Positions 1 through 12,841 of a stretch of DNA of 64,000 bases are shown here, in pieces. The stretch is from Mimachlamys varia. Lineage: Eukaryota; Mollusca; Bivalvia; Pectinida; Pectinidae. Under the pieces are notes generated by a model. It ran no database searches. It had not been told where the DNA came from and saw only the letters and a list, made by a program, of their open reading frames with translations. The DNA lies in NCBI GenBank assembly GCA_947623455.1, contig OX392527.1:27582201-27646200 (forward strand), read 5' to 3'. The position numbers and the translations under genes are program-made. Each line of letters begins with the position of its first letter. Position 1 is the first letter of the stretch.

Positions 1-219
1 TATGTATGTAGATACATGTATTAGCTCTGTCGTTCTACAAGGTGACATATTGATATCATATCCAAAGTTAAAAACATATCCATTGTATAACTTTCTGTAT
101 TTTAATTTGCTTGGTCACATCGCAACCAAAAACAACTGTATTACAACTAAGGAGACAATAATGCACATGAGGTTCTTGTTACATGACAAACGTTTCCAGC
201 ATATATTCTGTTTTTACAG

Positions 220-352
220 GTTGGATGGCAAACATGTTGTGTTTGGATCTGTCACAGAAGGTTTGAATATAGTAAAGAAGATTGAAAGTTATGGTTCCCC
301 AAGAGGAGCAACTAGTCAAAAAATTATAATAGAGGACTGTGGGGAGTGTTAA
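220..352 (+). CDS. Cyclophilin-type peptidyl-prolyl isomerase, terminal exon (gene 1, partial)
   Basis: Last coding exon of a cyclophilin A-like enzyme, which catalyses cis-trans isomerisation of X-Pro bonds and assists folding, usually in the cytosol. A pyrimidine-rich acceptor ends in CAG at 217-219. The exon begins with G, the third base of a split Trp codon (TG|G), and continues LDGKHVVFG, then an [18 protein letters not shown] helix, then IIIEDCGEC and TAA at 350-352. The Trp-Leu and His of WLDGKH correspond to W121, L122 and H126 of human CypA, which line the proline and cyclosporin pocket. The length of about 44 residues fits the usual last exon of cyclophilin A genes. Earlier exons must lie upstream of the window. 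The exon matches in phase the unfinished cyclophilin at 25274-36864, so the two are probably tandem copies. The reading frame extending further upstream is intronic. Confidence 0.9.
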
Positions 353-812
353 GAACAATTATCTCTGAATGAGAGCTGTGCATATATTAATTATGTGCAT
401 ATTCATTTCTATAGGTCTCATTGAGAATACTGTGATATTTTTCAAATACGAAGCATGCGGAATGATTCAATCTAGATCGCATCTTGTGTCATTTGTACTA
501 TGAATAACATTTGATAGAGCTGACATGAGTACCAATGATAGGTTATATACAAGACTATTAATTTCTGCATTAAACATCACTTGATATGGGAAAATGATAC
601 ATTTACAACAATGTCAAAACCTCTGTACTCGTAGTTTTAATTTGTGCTTCTTTATATTTTGGTTCATTTATGTCATACAAAATGTAATGTTGTCTTATTT
701 GTTAAGAGATCATGACAGGTATTAAATTATATTCTTTCCCACCAAACATTCAATGTGCATAATTAAAGCTTGTTTATTCTTTTTCATTCTTGAAACATTT
801 GTGTGCTGCCTG

Positions 813-818
813 AATAAA
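813..818 (+). promoter_or_regulatory. Candidate polyadenylation signal of cyclophilin gene 1
   Basis: AATAAA lies 461 bases after the cyclophilin stop codon, in AT-rich sequence compatible with a 3' UTR. No cleavage site can be fixed from sequence alone. Confidence 0.45.
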
Positions 819-839
819 ATGTGCTATAAACATGTCCAT

Positions 840-2040
840 TTCTTTTCATTCCCCACCTCTCATTGTGTACTTATATTCTCTGCAAACTTGAGGAAACAGA
901 ACAGGTGGGTAGTGAATTTTTATTAAACCCAGAATTCAAACTTGAAAGACTTAAATGACGCCCCTTTATCTGTACTAAGCGAGCTATGCTTCCTCAGTAA
1001 CATCTCTCGTGGAGGTCAACTCCAAGTAATGTCGTGTGACAATTAGGCATACAAGGGAGAATCAACCACCAAATCACTACATAAATGGCTCCGGATTCCA
1101 AACTAAATCACTTCTATCAATAGTTGGATTTCTTTCCTATTACTATTGTGTATACTATATTAAATAAATTCTATGGTTGGTACGTATACCCCTTAACAAA
1201 ACCTGGAGTCCTGGGGTGGGATACCAGGGTAGATGTGTTATTGGAATAGCCCTGAGAATATTTCCTAATTTTTAAAGTTTTTATATTGATTCCCCCCCCC
1301 CCCCACCCGTTAATCTTCATCAACTTGTATATGAAGTATTTGAAATCTCTTGATGTTGTATGGATGTATGACAGCAGTCGATGATCATGGAACTACAAAG
1401 TACATACATTCGTAATAAAGATATATCTACAGAGCCTTTACATAATGCCAGGGAAAAGGAGTTTTGACTGCAGTTTCTTGACTGAAGTTCCACAATCTAT
1501 TAAGTCTGAAGAGCTGCCGTTGAAGGAGTGAAAGCGCTAATCATGTGTCTGTGCCTTTTTTGATAATTTCCATATATTTTCTTTCACAAGGAAACTTCTA
1601 TTTTATTACCGGTATATACACTGTATATATTAAGTAATCCCTAGGAGAAATTTCTGAAAACAGGTTTTGACGTCCAGGGGTTTCTACGAGGTCAAAGTCA
1701 TGTATACATGATTCATACAATAGAGTGGGAAAATTTGTTTGCATTGTTCTCTTTGTGGTTTAAGTTCCTCGCAATGTTTAAGTTCACATATATGCAAATA
1801 TATACATGTACTTAAAAAAACATGCATACGAGATATTGAAGAGTGATTCGTTTCAATTTGTGAATTAAGGGGATGGGGGTATTGAAGATTAATTGTTTAA
1901 CTGATTCAAACTTTTTTCTAAGATAATTCAAATATGGTTATGTTACAGACCCAGAAACATCAGCCTGTGGTTTTTTTGGCTCGGTATAGGTGTATGAGTT
2001 TATTTAAGCATTGAGGTATCTTCATACTGTCTGTATGTTC
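840..2040. other. Intergenic, no gene seen
   Basis: AT-rich sequence with no coding pattern or splice-consistent exon recognised. It contains a run of 13 C at 1292-1304. Nothing else stands out. Confidence 0.5.
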
Positions 2041-2099
2041 GATAAAAATAACAGAGCTTTGCAGGCAAATTTCATATTGCACACTAGCCATCGTGGTTT

Positions 2100-2530
2100 G
2101 TCCGTCGTTTGCCGTCCTTTAACTTTTTCTTCAAATGACTTCTTAATAACCGAAAGGCCTAGTGTGCTGATATTATGCATGTAGCATGCTGTGATGAAGG
2201 GCTACAAACTCTCTTGGAATGAATGATTTTGTCCTACTTTCAAGTTCATAGGGGTCAAATGTCCTGAAATCTATCTTCAAGCAATTTCTTTCAATAACTA
2301 AAAGGTCAAGTGTACTGATATATAGCCAGTACGTAGCATACTTGAAAGAAGGGCTACCAAGTTTGTTAAAATGAATGACTTTGACTCACTTTCAATGTAA
2401 GTGTCAAATGTGTTTAACATATTCAAGACTCCTCTCAATAACCGAAAGGCCCCGAGTACTGATATTTGGCCAGTATGATGCCTGAAAAAAAAGGTTACCA
2501 AGTTTGCATCCTCGATATCCAGGAGCTTAT
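2100..2530 (+). repeat. Degenerate ~148 bp tandem repeat (family F)
   Basis: Three diverged units recur at about 148 bp spacing. They are marked by 'ataaccgaaaggcc' or a variant, followed by 'gtactgatat' (about 2150, 2298 and 2446), then 'gaagggctac' and 'tgaatga'. The same family recurs at 35455-36620. The short open frames on both strands here are by-products of the repeat. Confidence 0.65.
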
Positions 2531-2751
2531 TATGACTACCTTCGCTCCTCCACCCTTTGAATATGTCATGGCAAAACCTGAAGGCTCTGTGTTTGCCACA
2601 TTGTTGATTAGGCTAGGAGTCTGGTTTGCACCTTCAAAAGAATCTGTCGCACAACAGTAAAAATTGACAGGCTTTGAAATAGGTTGAGGTAACTTTGTAA
2701 TCTTCAGGGAAAAGACATGCACCCTAGCAATTGATGAGGCCCCGGTGTCTT

Positions 2752-2866
2752 CCTTAACTTAAAAATCTACATAGGAAAGCATTACAGCATTTAAGGAAAG
2801 TTCCTTAACTAAGGATTTCCCCCTTAAATTCTGCAATGCTTTCCTATGGAGATGTTAAAGTTAAGG
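2752..2866. repeat. Hairpin MITE-like inverted repeat
   Basis: The left arm starts CCTTAACTTAAAAATCTAC and contains 'taggaaagcatt'. The right arm contains 'aatgctttccta' and ends TTAAAGTTAAGG. Arms are about 36 bases with a few mismatches around a 'taaggaaagttcctta' centre that is itself palindromic. No coding content. Confidence 0.6.
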
Positions 2867-2912
2867 AGTTTCCTTAAGTTAAGGAACGTTGATGAAACCA
2901 AGGCCAGATTTA

Positions 2913-4460
2913 TTGGCTCACCTGGTCCAAAGGACCGAGGTGGAGTTATGCGTGTCGTCCGTCCGCCAACAATTTCTTCTCCATAACCGTGGATAGAAAA
3001 TCAACCTTATTTCGCAAGAAGCATCCCTAGATGCTAAGGATTCAAAATTATACTAACGGTGGGACTAACCCCCCAGGGGGCTTTGGTGCAAAGACGATTA
3101 TTTTAGCTATATTGGTTTAAGTGACTTTTTCTCCATAACCACTGATTGGAAAGTAACCGAATTTCGCAGGAAGCATCCCTAGATGCTCAGGATTCAAAAT
3201 TATACTAATGGTGGGACTAACCCCACAGCGGGCCACAAAGGATAATTTAGCTATAATGGTTTAAGCGACTTCTTCACTGAAACCAAAGAATGGATACCAA
3301 ACATATCACTGGTAGCAACCCTAGGTAGTATGGATTCAAACATGTACTCGTGGCTTGGCAGGGTCAAAAGGGGATTAATTTGACCATATTCGTGTTATTA
3401 ACAACTTTCTTTGGAATTATGTACTGGCTATCAATCATAATTGGCTTGAAACACTCATGGGATGTAGGGAATCAAAATTTTAAAGATTGAGGGGATGACA
3501 CACACCCGAGGTGCTGAAAGTGGGGCCAAAATACTTTTAACTTAAGGTTTGGTTGGATCCCTATCCTATAACAATATATACCATTGTTGGACATAAAGAA
3601 ACAAGCACATACAAACAGGATATTATGATTGATCCTGAGGTGTGCCTCGCCCTTGTGGTATAAACACCTCATACGTAACTTTTTAAACGAATGAGATCAC
3701 CACCCCAAAACTATATATATATATATAATTACTGGGCAGGAAGAGCCGATCACAATCATGCTTTTAGCTTTGATCCCAGGGTCTGCTCTTGTATAATTGA
3801 CTTTTGATTCATAACTTTTAAACGATTGAGATTCCCATCCCAAAACTATCTTATTAATTTGTGGGCATGAAGAGACAATCACAATCATGATTTTAGATTT
3901 GATCCCAAGGTCTGCCACGCCCTTGTAGACTTGGCTTTTTTGAGATTGCAGATTTTACTTTTCAGTCATTACTTTGCAACATTTGAGATGCCCACCCCAA
4001 AATATGTATATATAATTGCTGGGCATTAAAGAGACGATCACAGTCATTATACTAGAACTGATCCCAGGGTCTGCCACGCTTATGCAAACTTAAACCCTGT
4101 GTCATGACTATGTAATGATTGAGATCCCTACACCATAACTATATACACAACATTTTACCACAATTACCTAGATTCTTCTGGGCGTCTTGTTTACCTGCGT
4201 GTTTCTTAAGTTTTGCCTTGACATATTCCAAGGGTGGAGAGAGCGTATGTGATCATAATAACCCCTAGATATCAAGGATGCCAGGTTTGCTGAAATGAAT
4301 TATCTTGTTGACCCATGATTGGGGTCACATGGATCAAATGTGTTAAAAATATTGAAGAAACTTCTCAATAACCGAAAGGCCCTGAGTACTGGATGATATG
4401 GGGTTTTTTTGGAGGGGGGGGGGGGGGGGGGGGTCAGTTACCGATAAAAATGTCCCGTCA
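2913..4460 (+). repeat. Decayed hairpin-ended tandem-repeat element (family B)
   Basis: It begins with 'ggctcacctggtcc..ggaccgaggtggag', a diverged form of the hairpin end found in other copies (for example 23485-23517). Units with 'cttctccataacc', 'gcatccctagatgct', 'ggattcaaaat' and 'gtgggactaacccc' follow at 3000-3250, then increasingly degraded copies with 'cccaggtctgcc' to about 4150. The 3' end is not clear. A run of about 20 G lies at 4414-4433. Confidence 0.55.
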
Positions 4461-5379
4461 ATGGCATTAACGCGAGATATTTTTATCAGAAATTGATGAT
4501 GAAACCACCCCCATCCACCAAGTGTAAAAATTATTAAGAAAAATATTTGCTTACCAATTTCTGATTTCGTCATGGAGGACAGAACCTATATATGCTAAAG
4601 ATGAAGTCATTGATGTTGGAGAAAGCAGTCCGTACTTCCGACAGACATATTTTTTATTTTTTTTTTTTATTATTATTTTTTTATTGTTTAATTTCATAAG
4701 CATAGGAAAAACAATTGATCTTAATTAACACTATTTTAGTTAAAATTTTATTTTTTTTCTTGATAAACTACATGGTCACTCCAGCGTAACGAGTATGTAA
4801 AAGTTATAATTTTATTTCACACATTTAACAGTGATGCTAATCTTGCATGTATCAATACGACCCCGAGATGCTTCTCACATCTGACATTCATATTAATTAA
4901 TCATACAACAGAAATAACAAACAAATGGTAACCAAACAGATACATAGATAAACACTACAATTCATAAGGATAGCATAAAACAAATGGTCTATAGATTGAT
5001 ATGGAATGGAGAGTAAAAATTCATTTGTTATCGAAATAATCGTCAAACATGTGTACTTTTAACGATGATTTAAAACAAGCAACAGTTGTGAGGAATATTC
5101 CATGTGCAGTTAGCATAAACAGTATTTTATTTTCAAAAAAAATTCTCATAAATGATCAAAAAAATAAAGTATATTGGGGATTGGAAAACAAGCTGAAAGC
5201 TTATATCAATTCCTCTCCAGTTATTATCCTACAGTTCTAAAAAGTACTTGACAATCAGTATACCGTAACTAATATTAACTTTCATGATCACCATGTACAT
5301 TATTGCTTTACCTTAACTAAAATGTTCACCCAACAACACATATATACAATTATATTAAATCCATTTCATTGATTTCAGG
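4461..5379. other. AT-rich stretch, no gene seen
   Basis: Very AT-rich, with T runs around 4650-4690. It precedes the transposase remnant. 'tgatttcag' just before the ATG at 5380 could be an intron acceptor, so a 5' non-coding exon of that gene could lie here. No terminal inverted repeat for that element could be identified. Confidence 0.4.
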
Positions 5380-7847
5380 ATGCCTTCCTCGAAAGACTTT
5401 CCGTGTTGTTTATGTTCCAAAAGAACCAAACCAAGAAATAGAAGATCTCTTCATGGTGTAGCGAACAAAGATTTGGGTAAATTCCTGTCAAAACAGATTT
5501 TCGTTGAAATCAAAGAAGACAGTGTTATTTGTAATAAATGTAGACAGTTGTATTACACATCAATATATAAAAACAAACAGCAAACAAGGTTAGCTATACT
5601 AGTGAACATCAAAAGAAAGAAACACCAGCAACTTTGAATTCACCACCGAGCATTACACTTCCAATACCATCAGCTGGAGGGAGCCATTCACAATGTTTTG
5701 TTTGTAAACAAAGAGGTGGAAAACTTGTTGTAATCCCATCTAAAGCTCGGTATGATCTTTTTCTTGAAAAAGAAATCATATGTCCAACAGGGGCACGATG
5801 TTGTAGAGGTCACCTTAACCAAGACTCACTGACGAAAACGGCTCAAGATCTGATCGAAAGCTGTCGCACAACTTCTTCATTCAATCATGCTGGAATGATG
5901 GACTTACTTAAACAATTGCGTCAAATTGCTTTGCACAGCGCAAGTAAACGAATTGACTTTGACCAGTTAAGTTCCCTAGAAAATAGCGATATGGTAAACC
6001 TTACCGGGTTGACAAGAGCACAATTCCAGGATTTATGTGGCCACATAAACGGTCTTCGGGACTCAAAACACAGAAGTACAACCATGTGTGTAGGTATACT
6101 TTTAACTAAACTCAGAACAGGAATGTCCAATAGACTTCTTTCCACCGTTTTCAACATCGGAAAAGATTCCATAGGACGCGCAATCAAGTCTGCAAGGTCT
6201 GCTTTGATGGAATCATTTGTACCAATGCATGTTGGATTTGGTCACATTACAAGAGAGGAGGTAATCCAGCAGCATACCCGTCCCCTGGCACAGACACTCT
6301 TTGGAGGAATGCTGCAGCCTGTTATTTTGGTTATCGACGGGACATACATCTATATTCAGAAGAGCGGCCAATTTAAGTTCCAAAGAAGATGTTACAGCTT
6401 ACATTAACATAGACCACTGGTGAAACCGATGATGATCGTGACTACAACTGGATATATCGTCAGCGCTATTGGTCCATATTTCTCCGACCACAGTAATAAT
6501 GATGCAAACATCCTCAATCATATTCTGAAAAACAACATTGAAGAAATTCGTGACTGGCTGGAAAAAGAAGACCTTGTAATTGTTGACAGAGGTTTTAGAG
6601 ACTCACTTAATCTACTTGGCGAGTTTGGAATCCGGTCTGAAATGCCCTCCTTTCTCCGCAAAGGCCAGTCCCAGCATACAACAGAGGAAAGCAAAACGTC
6701 ACGTTTGGTTACCAAAATCAGATGGGTTGTCGAGTCAGCAAATGGTAGAATAAAGCATTGGCGGTTCCTCGACCATACATTACCAACAAATCAGGTCCCT
6801 TTCATCGGAGACTATGTCAGGATCGTTTGTGCTATATGTAACAAATACCTTCCACCCCTTAGCACTGGAAACAAAGACAAAGATCAGATACTAGGCGCAA
6901 AGATGTTGCATTTGTCAAAACAAGGGAATGTTCTCCAAGAAAAAGTTGTGAGGGAAAAACTTGACAAAAGAACAGTTATTTGGAAACCAATCGATGCATC
7001 AGACGCAGTTGTAGACTTTCCCAAACTGGACGAGGAACAGCTTCGTAACCTGACATTAGGTAATTAGTTAAATTGCATAGAAATATATATAAAAAAATAA
7101 GGGAATATCAGTATTATTATAAAAGTTTTAATAATCATAATCCTCTCATAAGCTACAGAATAAGTGAAATGTATCCATTTTAATCATATATATATATATA
7201 TATATGAATATGACTAAAACGAACACTTCAATAGTGAGACTAATAAGTCTATGTTCAGGTTGTTATGTTATTGGTTTCTCTCCATTATCTGCAGAGCCAT
7301 GTCTTGTTACAAAAATATCTAACTATTGATTTCAGCTTAAACATCTCATTCACATTCTTTTATTAAAAGTATTCTTTTATTATGATCGTGTATCAAAATG
7401 AAATTGTTATTTCATGAAATGGTTATACATGTTTATTGAAATCATATTTCTTTATAAACAGGAGTGTACCAGTTAAAGTTGGCCAAACTGTATAGCAGAG
7501 AGCACATTGACGAAGAAGGGCAGTACCATATACTAGTACACAAAACACAGGATGGCTTAATCAGTGCAAAGATCCAAAGCAGGCATACATCATCTAAGTC
7601 CTACCAATTGTGGATTGAATACAGTGAAGGATGCATTACGTGTTGGTATTGCAAGTGTAAATCTGGTTCAAGGGTAGTTGGTGCATGTGCGCACATTTCT
7701 TCCGTGCTCTGGTACCTCGGATTCGCCAGATATCTACACCTACCGTATGAACCCGGAAAGGACTGGAGCATGTACCTTATGGACGCAAAGAACGCACCAC
7801 AACCACAACCAATAGACGAGAGTGATGACGATTCCATTGAAGAATAA
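5380..7847 (+). pseudogene. DDE_Tnp_4 (Harbinger/ISL2EU-like) transposase with C-terminal SWIM zinc finger, two disabling lesions
   Basis: Remnant of a cut-and-paste transposase. 5380-5590 encodes a Cys-rich N-terminus (CCLC ... CNKC). A frame change near 5565-5590 moves the reading to the frame running 5583-7059. That frame has a second Cys/His cluster (CFVC ... CPTGARCCRGH, 5695-5815), a helix-turn-helix-like stretch (LRTGMSNRLLSTVF) and the catalytic D of VIDGTY (6336), D of IVDRGF (6585) and E of WVVESANGR (6732). A TAA at 6405-6407 interrupts the frame inside YSLH*HRPLVKP, and the same frame resumes at once, so this is probably a Lys AAA to TAA change. GT at 7060 and AG at 7460-7461 define a ~400 bp intron in matching phase. 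The second exon (7462-7847) carries a SWIM finger, CKC ... CAH (about 7650-7695), and an acidic C-terminus. The catalytic triad is intact. Family assignment is from memory of motifs, and the ends of the element were not found. Confidence 0.82.
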
Positions 7848-8795
7848 CTTTTGATTTCTTAAGATAGAATAAGTGAAAATTGACGTGAACATTGACATGT
7901 GAAATCGTACGTATATTTATACATTATGTTATGTTTCCGAGAGCTTGAAATTGCGCTGATTTATATCGCGTTGTTTTGATATCCTTTCTAATTACCGTTT
8001 TACAATTTCAAACATTGTAATTGTTGATACAGAAATGATGATTTTGTTATGAGCTTTGAAATGCAAATATTTTCAGAAATAAGCTAGACATATATAAATC
8101 AGGAAATATAAAAAAGAGAGTACATATGTTTTGGTAGATGCCACATTTGTGTGGTTATAACAGAGTGGATCAACATATATTCGTTTAGATCTCATGTAAA
8201 ATGTAAAAAAATCTTGTTGATTAAATTGATTTATAAGCAATGTATTAGTATGATAAATATTCAATCCGAAGTGTTATTAAATATTTATTTTTACCTTTCA
8301 TTTTTGTAGTTGCTTTGGCGTAACATGTGTTTCTAAGGAAAACTGATTGATATGGAAAATTTTATGTTTAAACTTTAAATGTAACGCGTCTGTTTATTCA
8401 ATTATACAGTAAACAGTCTATCCAACAACTTTAAACTTTGTTTTTGATGTCATTATAATACTGTTGCTATGGAGAGAAATCGGTTGCTATGGAAAATCAA
8501 TAAGTTGTCTCGCAATATACTTATTATATAAAAGCAAACTATGTTCATCTATATATTGGTAATAAATACTTTTGAATCTATAGTCATAAACTAGTTCAAA
8601 TTCCGTTAAATTGATAAAAGCTGTACATATGACAGATTGGTTGCTAGGGGTGTTGCTAGGCAATCTATGAGTAAAAAATTTTAAAACCATGTTTTTTATA
8701 AATGTCATATGCTGTGGTAAATATGGTATGAAAATTAAGAAATTCGGGCTTGGGGCCAAAAATGGCCCTTAATGCACCCAGCCCTTTGTAACCCT
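7848..8795. other. AT-rich stretch after transposase, no gene seen
   Basis: No coding pattern. It probably holds the 3' UTR and distal end of the transposon, but no inverted partner of the upstream flank was recognised. Confidence 0.4.
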
Positions 8796-10226
8796 TACTC
8801 ACAGCTACCAAACCATCCAACGAAGACCGCGAAGATGACGATATGATGAACATTGAGGTACTCAGTAAAAACAATCAACACATAGAACAGAAACCAGTTA
8901 AAGCCCAAGAGGTTCAGAATACCGCCAACAGCAAAGCAGCAGATACTATGGGACTAACCAGTGAGAATCTGAAGCTGGTCCAGGACATCTTCGCCCCTTG
9001 TTTAGCAACATGAACGTGTTCAGTTACACCAAAAGGATACCAGAAAACCTAAAAGAAGGCATTTCGTTTCCAGTTTTCAAGAAAGATGACCCACATAGCC
9101 CGTCCAACTACAAAAGAATAACAGTTACAAGTTGTATTATTATTTAAAGTCTTGGAACACATCATCAATGTCAGACACAACCCAGCGCTAGAACAGACCC
9201 AGCCAAAGCTACAGCCATGGGTTACTTTGGGATCCTCTTCTATTAACTCTGCACACATTGTCACAGAATGAATCGACGGGTAAACATCTCACGCTAGAGC
9301 CGTTCGATGTAGTTGACCATAATTTACTTCTAAATCAGCTGTTGCACCATTGCGTACAAGTAAGGAACTGACTTGTGCATCGCATCCTCCAACATCTTTA
9401 CAAAAGTGTGTCCCCAAAAGCGAAGTGACAATGAGGTACATATGGGACATTCAAAATACAACAAGGAGTTCAACAAGGAAGTGTCCTTTCCACTTCCCAC
9501 TATACAAGCGTTTCAACAACTCACTTCTCCCGAGTTAAAAAATTACCTTTCGCATGAAGAAACAACAAATAATAGATATAGTACAGCTCTACTCCAACTC
9601 AGAGTATGTCACCAACCGGTCTTTCCATATATAGGCCTGTTCCCACGAGTGAATAAACGGTCCTTCAGACAAGTTTTTTTTTCTCATTGGTGTTAACATA
9701 ATTATTTGTGTTCCTGGCTATTATGATCATTACGGTGAAAGCCTGTTTCTGCGATTGTATAGGATAGCGTTGCATTTTTGCGGGTGTAAACCAGTGTATG
9801 AAGGCAACCCTCTGTTCTTCCTTCATTTCCCCAAGATTTACATGCGGACTAGATGTACTAAACATGACAAAGATACAGATAGCTGCTCTGGAAGTTTACC
9901 AAAATCTGCCGGATCGAACGCCAGGTAGTGCAGTACTTGTATCACTAATCCTCGATCTTAATACACAGGAACAAGCTGGATCTATTCTGCAGCAACAAAG
10001 ACACTTAATTACTGTCGAATATGAAATTGTCACCAGACAGCTGGCAGTAAAGGCCATTACTGAGAGAAGCTGGTTCTCCGACAACTACAACAGTGAATAT
10101 ACCACTTTACTAGTATTACATTTAGTCGTTAACGTTAACGCTTGCCAACGAAATTTAGCTTGCGGAGGTTCAAATGAGGTATCAATTATTTATCGGAGAG
10201 GCCATATAATATATGTAAATAGCTAA
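8796..10226 (+). pseudogene. Non-LTR (LINE, Jockey/CR1-like) reverse transcriptase remnant
   Basis: Conceptual reading in shifting frames gives RT landmarks. IPENLKEGISFPVFKKDD followed by SPSNYKRITVTS (about 9040-9135) matches the conserved finger region of non-LTR RT. FDVVDHNLLLNQLLHH (about 9303-9352) matches the AFDxVxH motif of the palm. Downstream, 9798-10100 reads PRFTCGLDVLNMTK and ALEVYQNLP, resembling the C-terminal region seen in mollusc LINE proteins. Several stops and frame changes occur (for example about 9145 and 9235), and the middle (9560-9790) is unreadable, so it is dead. No endonuclease domain and no poly-A tail were identified. The exact clade is uncertain. Confidence 0.75.
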
Positions 10227-10441
10227 ATATCCCCAACAAAAATGTTTTCCTCGTATCAACTACATATCAAATCAATAATAATACAACCATAAACATACTC
10301 TTTACCAGCTATATGTACCCGTAACTATTACAAATAATAACTTCGCGTATTTATCGAAGTCAGCTAGAAAGTGTACGTTTTGCTATATGAAAGTTTTAAG
10401 CAAGCCTAGGGTTTTTGTCATGCTGCATGGTCCCTATCATA

Positions 10442-10491
10442 GCGACCTGAGAATTTGTTAAAGCTAATTTTGGACCTAAACTAAGGTGTTT
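10442..10491 (+). repeat. Fragment of CACAGGGACCTGAG-type MITE end
   Basis: 'gacctgagaatttgtta' followed by 'ttttggacctaaa' and 'aggtgttt' matches the terminal inverted repeat of the element at 46220-46427 with a few differences. No opposite end is nearby. Confidence 0.55.
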
Positions 10492-10499
10492 CGCATGTC

Positions 10500-11739
10500 C
10501 CTGCAATCCCTTTGATATGCACACATCGTACCTTACATGTAAATTGATGCAATACACAAATATCTAATTCTAACATAGGTCAAACCTTTTGAAAACCACA
10601 CCTATGACATGCACATAGCGTTAACCTGATATATGTAGGCCTATTATCGTGCTACAACTTGACAACACTCGTATTTAGAGACTGTTTATTACATGACGGT
10701 GTGTTTATAGTGGATTATATACTCCTTGTTATGCAAATATTGTGCAACCACAAAATACTATTTAGGCTAGCGTGTACATATTGTTTTTTAGAAAATGGAT
10801 TAACTCACTCGTCTGATATGGACTTTTGCTTCTTCACTGAAACAAATGATTCCTGATCGTGATCTTACGGTATCTTCTTTGCTATATTAGCATGCATGTA
10901 AAGGAGGGGTGCTTATTTGTGCCTTTCTGCGGCCTATCAGTGATAAGGCTAATATTTTGCAGGAAAATAATTTAAGGTCAATTACATATTGTAATATGTT
11001 TAAAACATCTGATTTTGTGTGAGCTCATAGAAAATTTGGGGGTCAAAGTGGGGGAGTGTAAAATGAAAATTTTGTTTTTGAAGTTCTCACGGACTGAAAA
11101 ATATAGAAAAGCTTCTAAATTGTGTTGTTTCAGTTAAATAAGTAGCAGACTTAGAGATTTAAGTTGAACAAAAATAAGTCAATAAATCATAAAGTTGGTC
11201 AAGGTCACATGATTGCTTACTGGTCTGTTTTTGATATCAAATACTTCGGGAAATTACCGAAAAACATCCATTAACAAACTCCAAAGCAGCTTGACAACAA
11301 TCATCACCCCAAAATATTATAATATATATTTGGCAAGTTACCGACCCCGCAGGGTTATATGGGGCCTAGTAATGTGGCCCAAAGAGGGGTGATATCGTGC
11401 ATTGTTTTATTGATACTCTTCCAAATGGACATGTCTAATTTTGATCACAAGCAAGAAACAACGTTCGCAAGCAAGTGGGGAGAAAGTACTGCACCTGCTG
11501 ACGTCACCATGCATATATATGTGTTTGTGTGGGAGCGGGGGGGGGGGGGGGGGAGGGGGGTTGAAGAGGGGGCAAAAGAGTAACATACCATTTTGAGGTC
11601 CAATTGGTATCTTAAAAGAAAGTATAATGTTGTTGCTTTTGTCATTTATAATGAATTTACTATTTTGAGACAAAAAATGCACTGTGTGACTAATGATCTA
11701 CTTTTAAAGACCAGCATCATCAAATACCATGTCATCAGA
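10500..11739. other. Intergenic, no gene seen
   Basis: No recognisable gene. A 17-base G run with one interruption lies at about 11538-11562. The open frames across it on both strands are low-complexity artefacts. Confidence 0.4.
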
Positions 11740-12160
11740 TGATAAAATAATAATAATATACAATATTGGATATAGCGCCCTATCTAGCTAACATTAGCCA
11801 CTCTAAAGCGCTTTACAGTACATAGATATACAATTCTTATACAATCAATACAATTAACACATACAGTTCTATCATATACAATTCTGAGGAGTTCGCAGGA
11901 GCTGCCGTATCGGGTGCTAACTACTTGTCCTATACCACCTGGCTAATATCTACATATGTGTGTGTGTGTGGGGGGGTGGGTGGGTGGGTGTGTGTGTGTG
12001 TAGTGCCACCATGCTACATCACAGATACTGCAACATCCACCCCAGACCAGTGTATACTCCACCTGGGTTGTTGGAGTTGCGTATGACGATTACGGGGATC
12101 GAACCCCGGCCGCATGCATGGAAGGCCTGAGTGTTAACCACTCGACCAATCTTTGCTAAC
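11740..12160 (-). mobile_element. tRNA-derived SINE, reverse orientation
   Basis: On the minus strand it starts with a tRNA-like head: an A-box-like 'tggtcgagtggttaac' (about 12150) and a B-box-like 'ggggttcgatcccc' (about 12098). A body follows, then 'gtaaagcgcttta', 'gggcgctatat' and a short (ATT)n tail at about 11740-11765. That order (Pol III head, body, short repeated tail) is the SINE layout. A (TG)n/(GGGT)n microsatellite at 11956-12001 interrupts the body. Confidence 0.65.
11956..12001. repeat. TG / GGGT microsatellite
   Basis: A (tg)n run, then 'ggggggg tgggtgggtggg', then (tg)n again. The four G-runs could form a G-quadruplex on the plus strand. Confidence 0.8.
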
Positions 12161-12841
12161 ATCTTAATTGTTACGATAATTATACCAACAGTGCAAGCAT
12201 TGGTAAAATCAATGCCAAAAATTCATTATGCGACCTCATTGGCGGCCTCTGCACCCCCAGAAAGTGAGCAATATGCTAAATATAGATTCCGATTACACCT
12301 ACATGGTATAATTGCGATCAATTTTGGTTAGAATTGGGCAAACGGTTTAATAAAAAGTTTATTGGAGCTAAATATGTTTTAAATCATCGTATAGCAACAA
12401 CTGTGGGATATGCAGTTGTTTAATATTAATAAATACTTTTATCTTATATATATTTCTGGTAATTTTTGATATGCAAATATACGCTGCTGTGTTATACATG
12501 TATCTTACAATATTTACAGTCTACACTGATATTCACTCGATAACCATTGTACTGCAAACTAGAGTTATTTTCCAATATACTTGAGAACGTGCAAAATTTC
12601 TATGACGTCGCAACAATACATGTGGGCGGAACTATGCAAATTATCCCGTTCGAATCACAATTGTATGACGTCATCAACAAATGACATGGGCGGGGCTAGC
12701 TACGGCTTATGCAAAATTCATGCTGTTACATTTATTGAACTGTTTTCACGTTTGTAAGTTTTAAAATGAAATATATGTCTGCAGATGGGGCTTAATTGAA
12801 CAAAAAAGTCATGAACCATTTACAGGAAAATACTGTAAATA

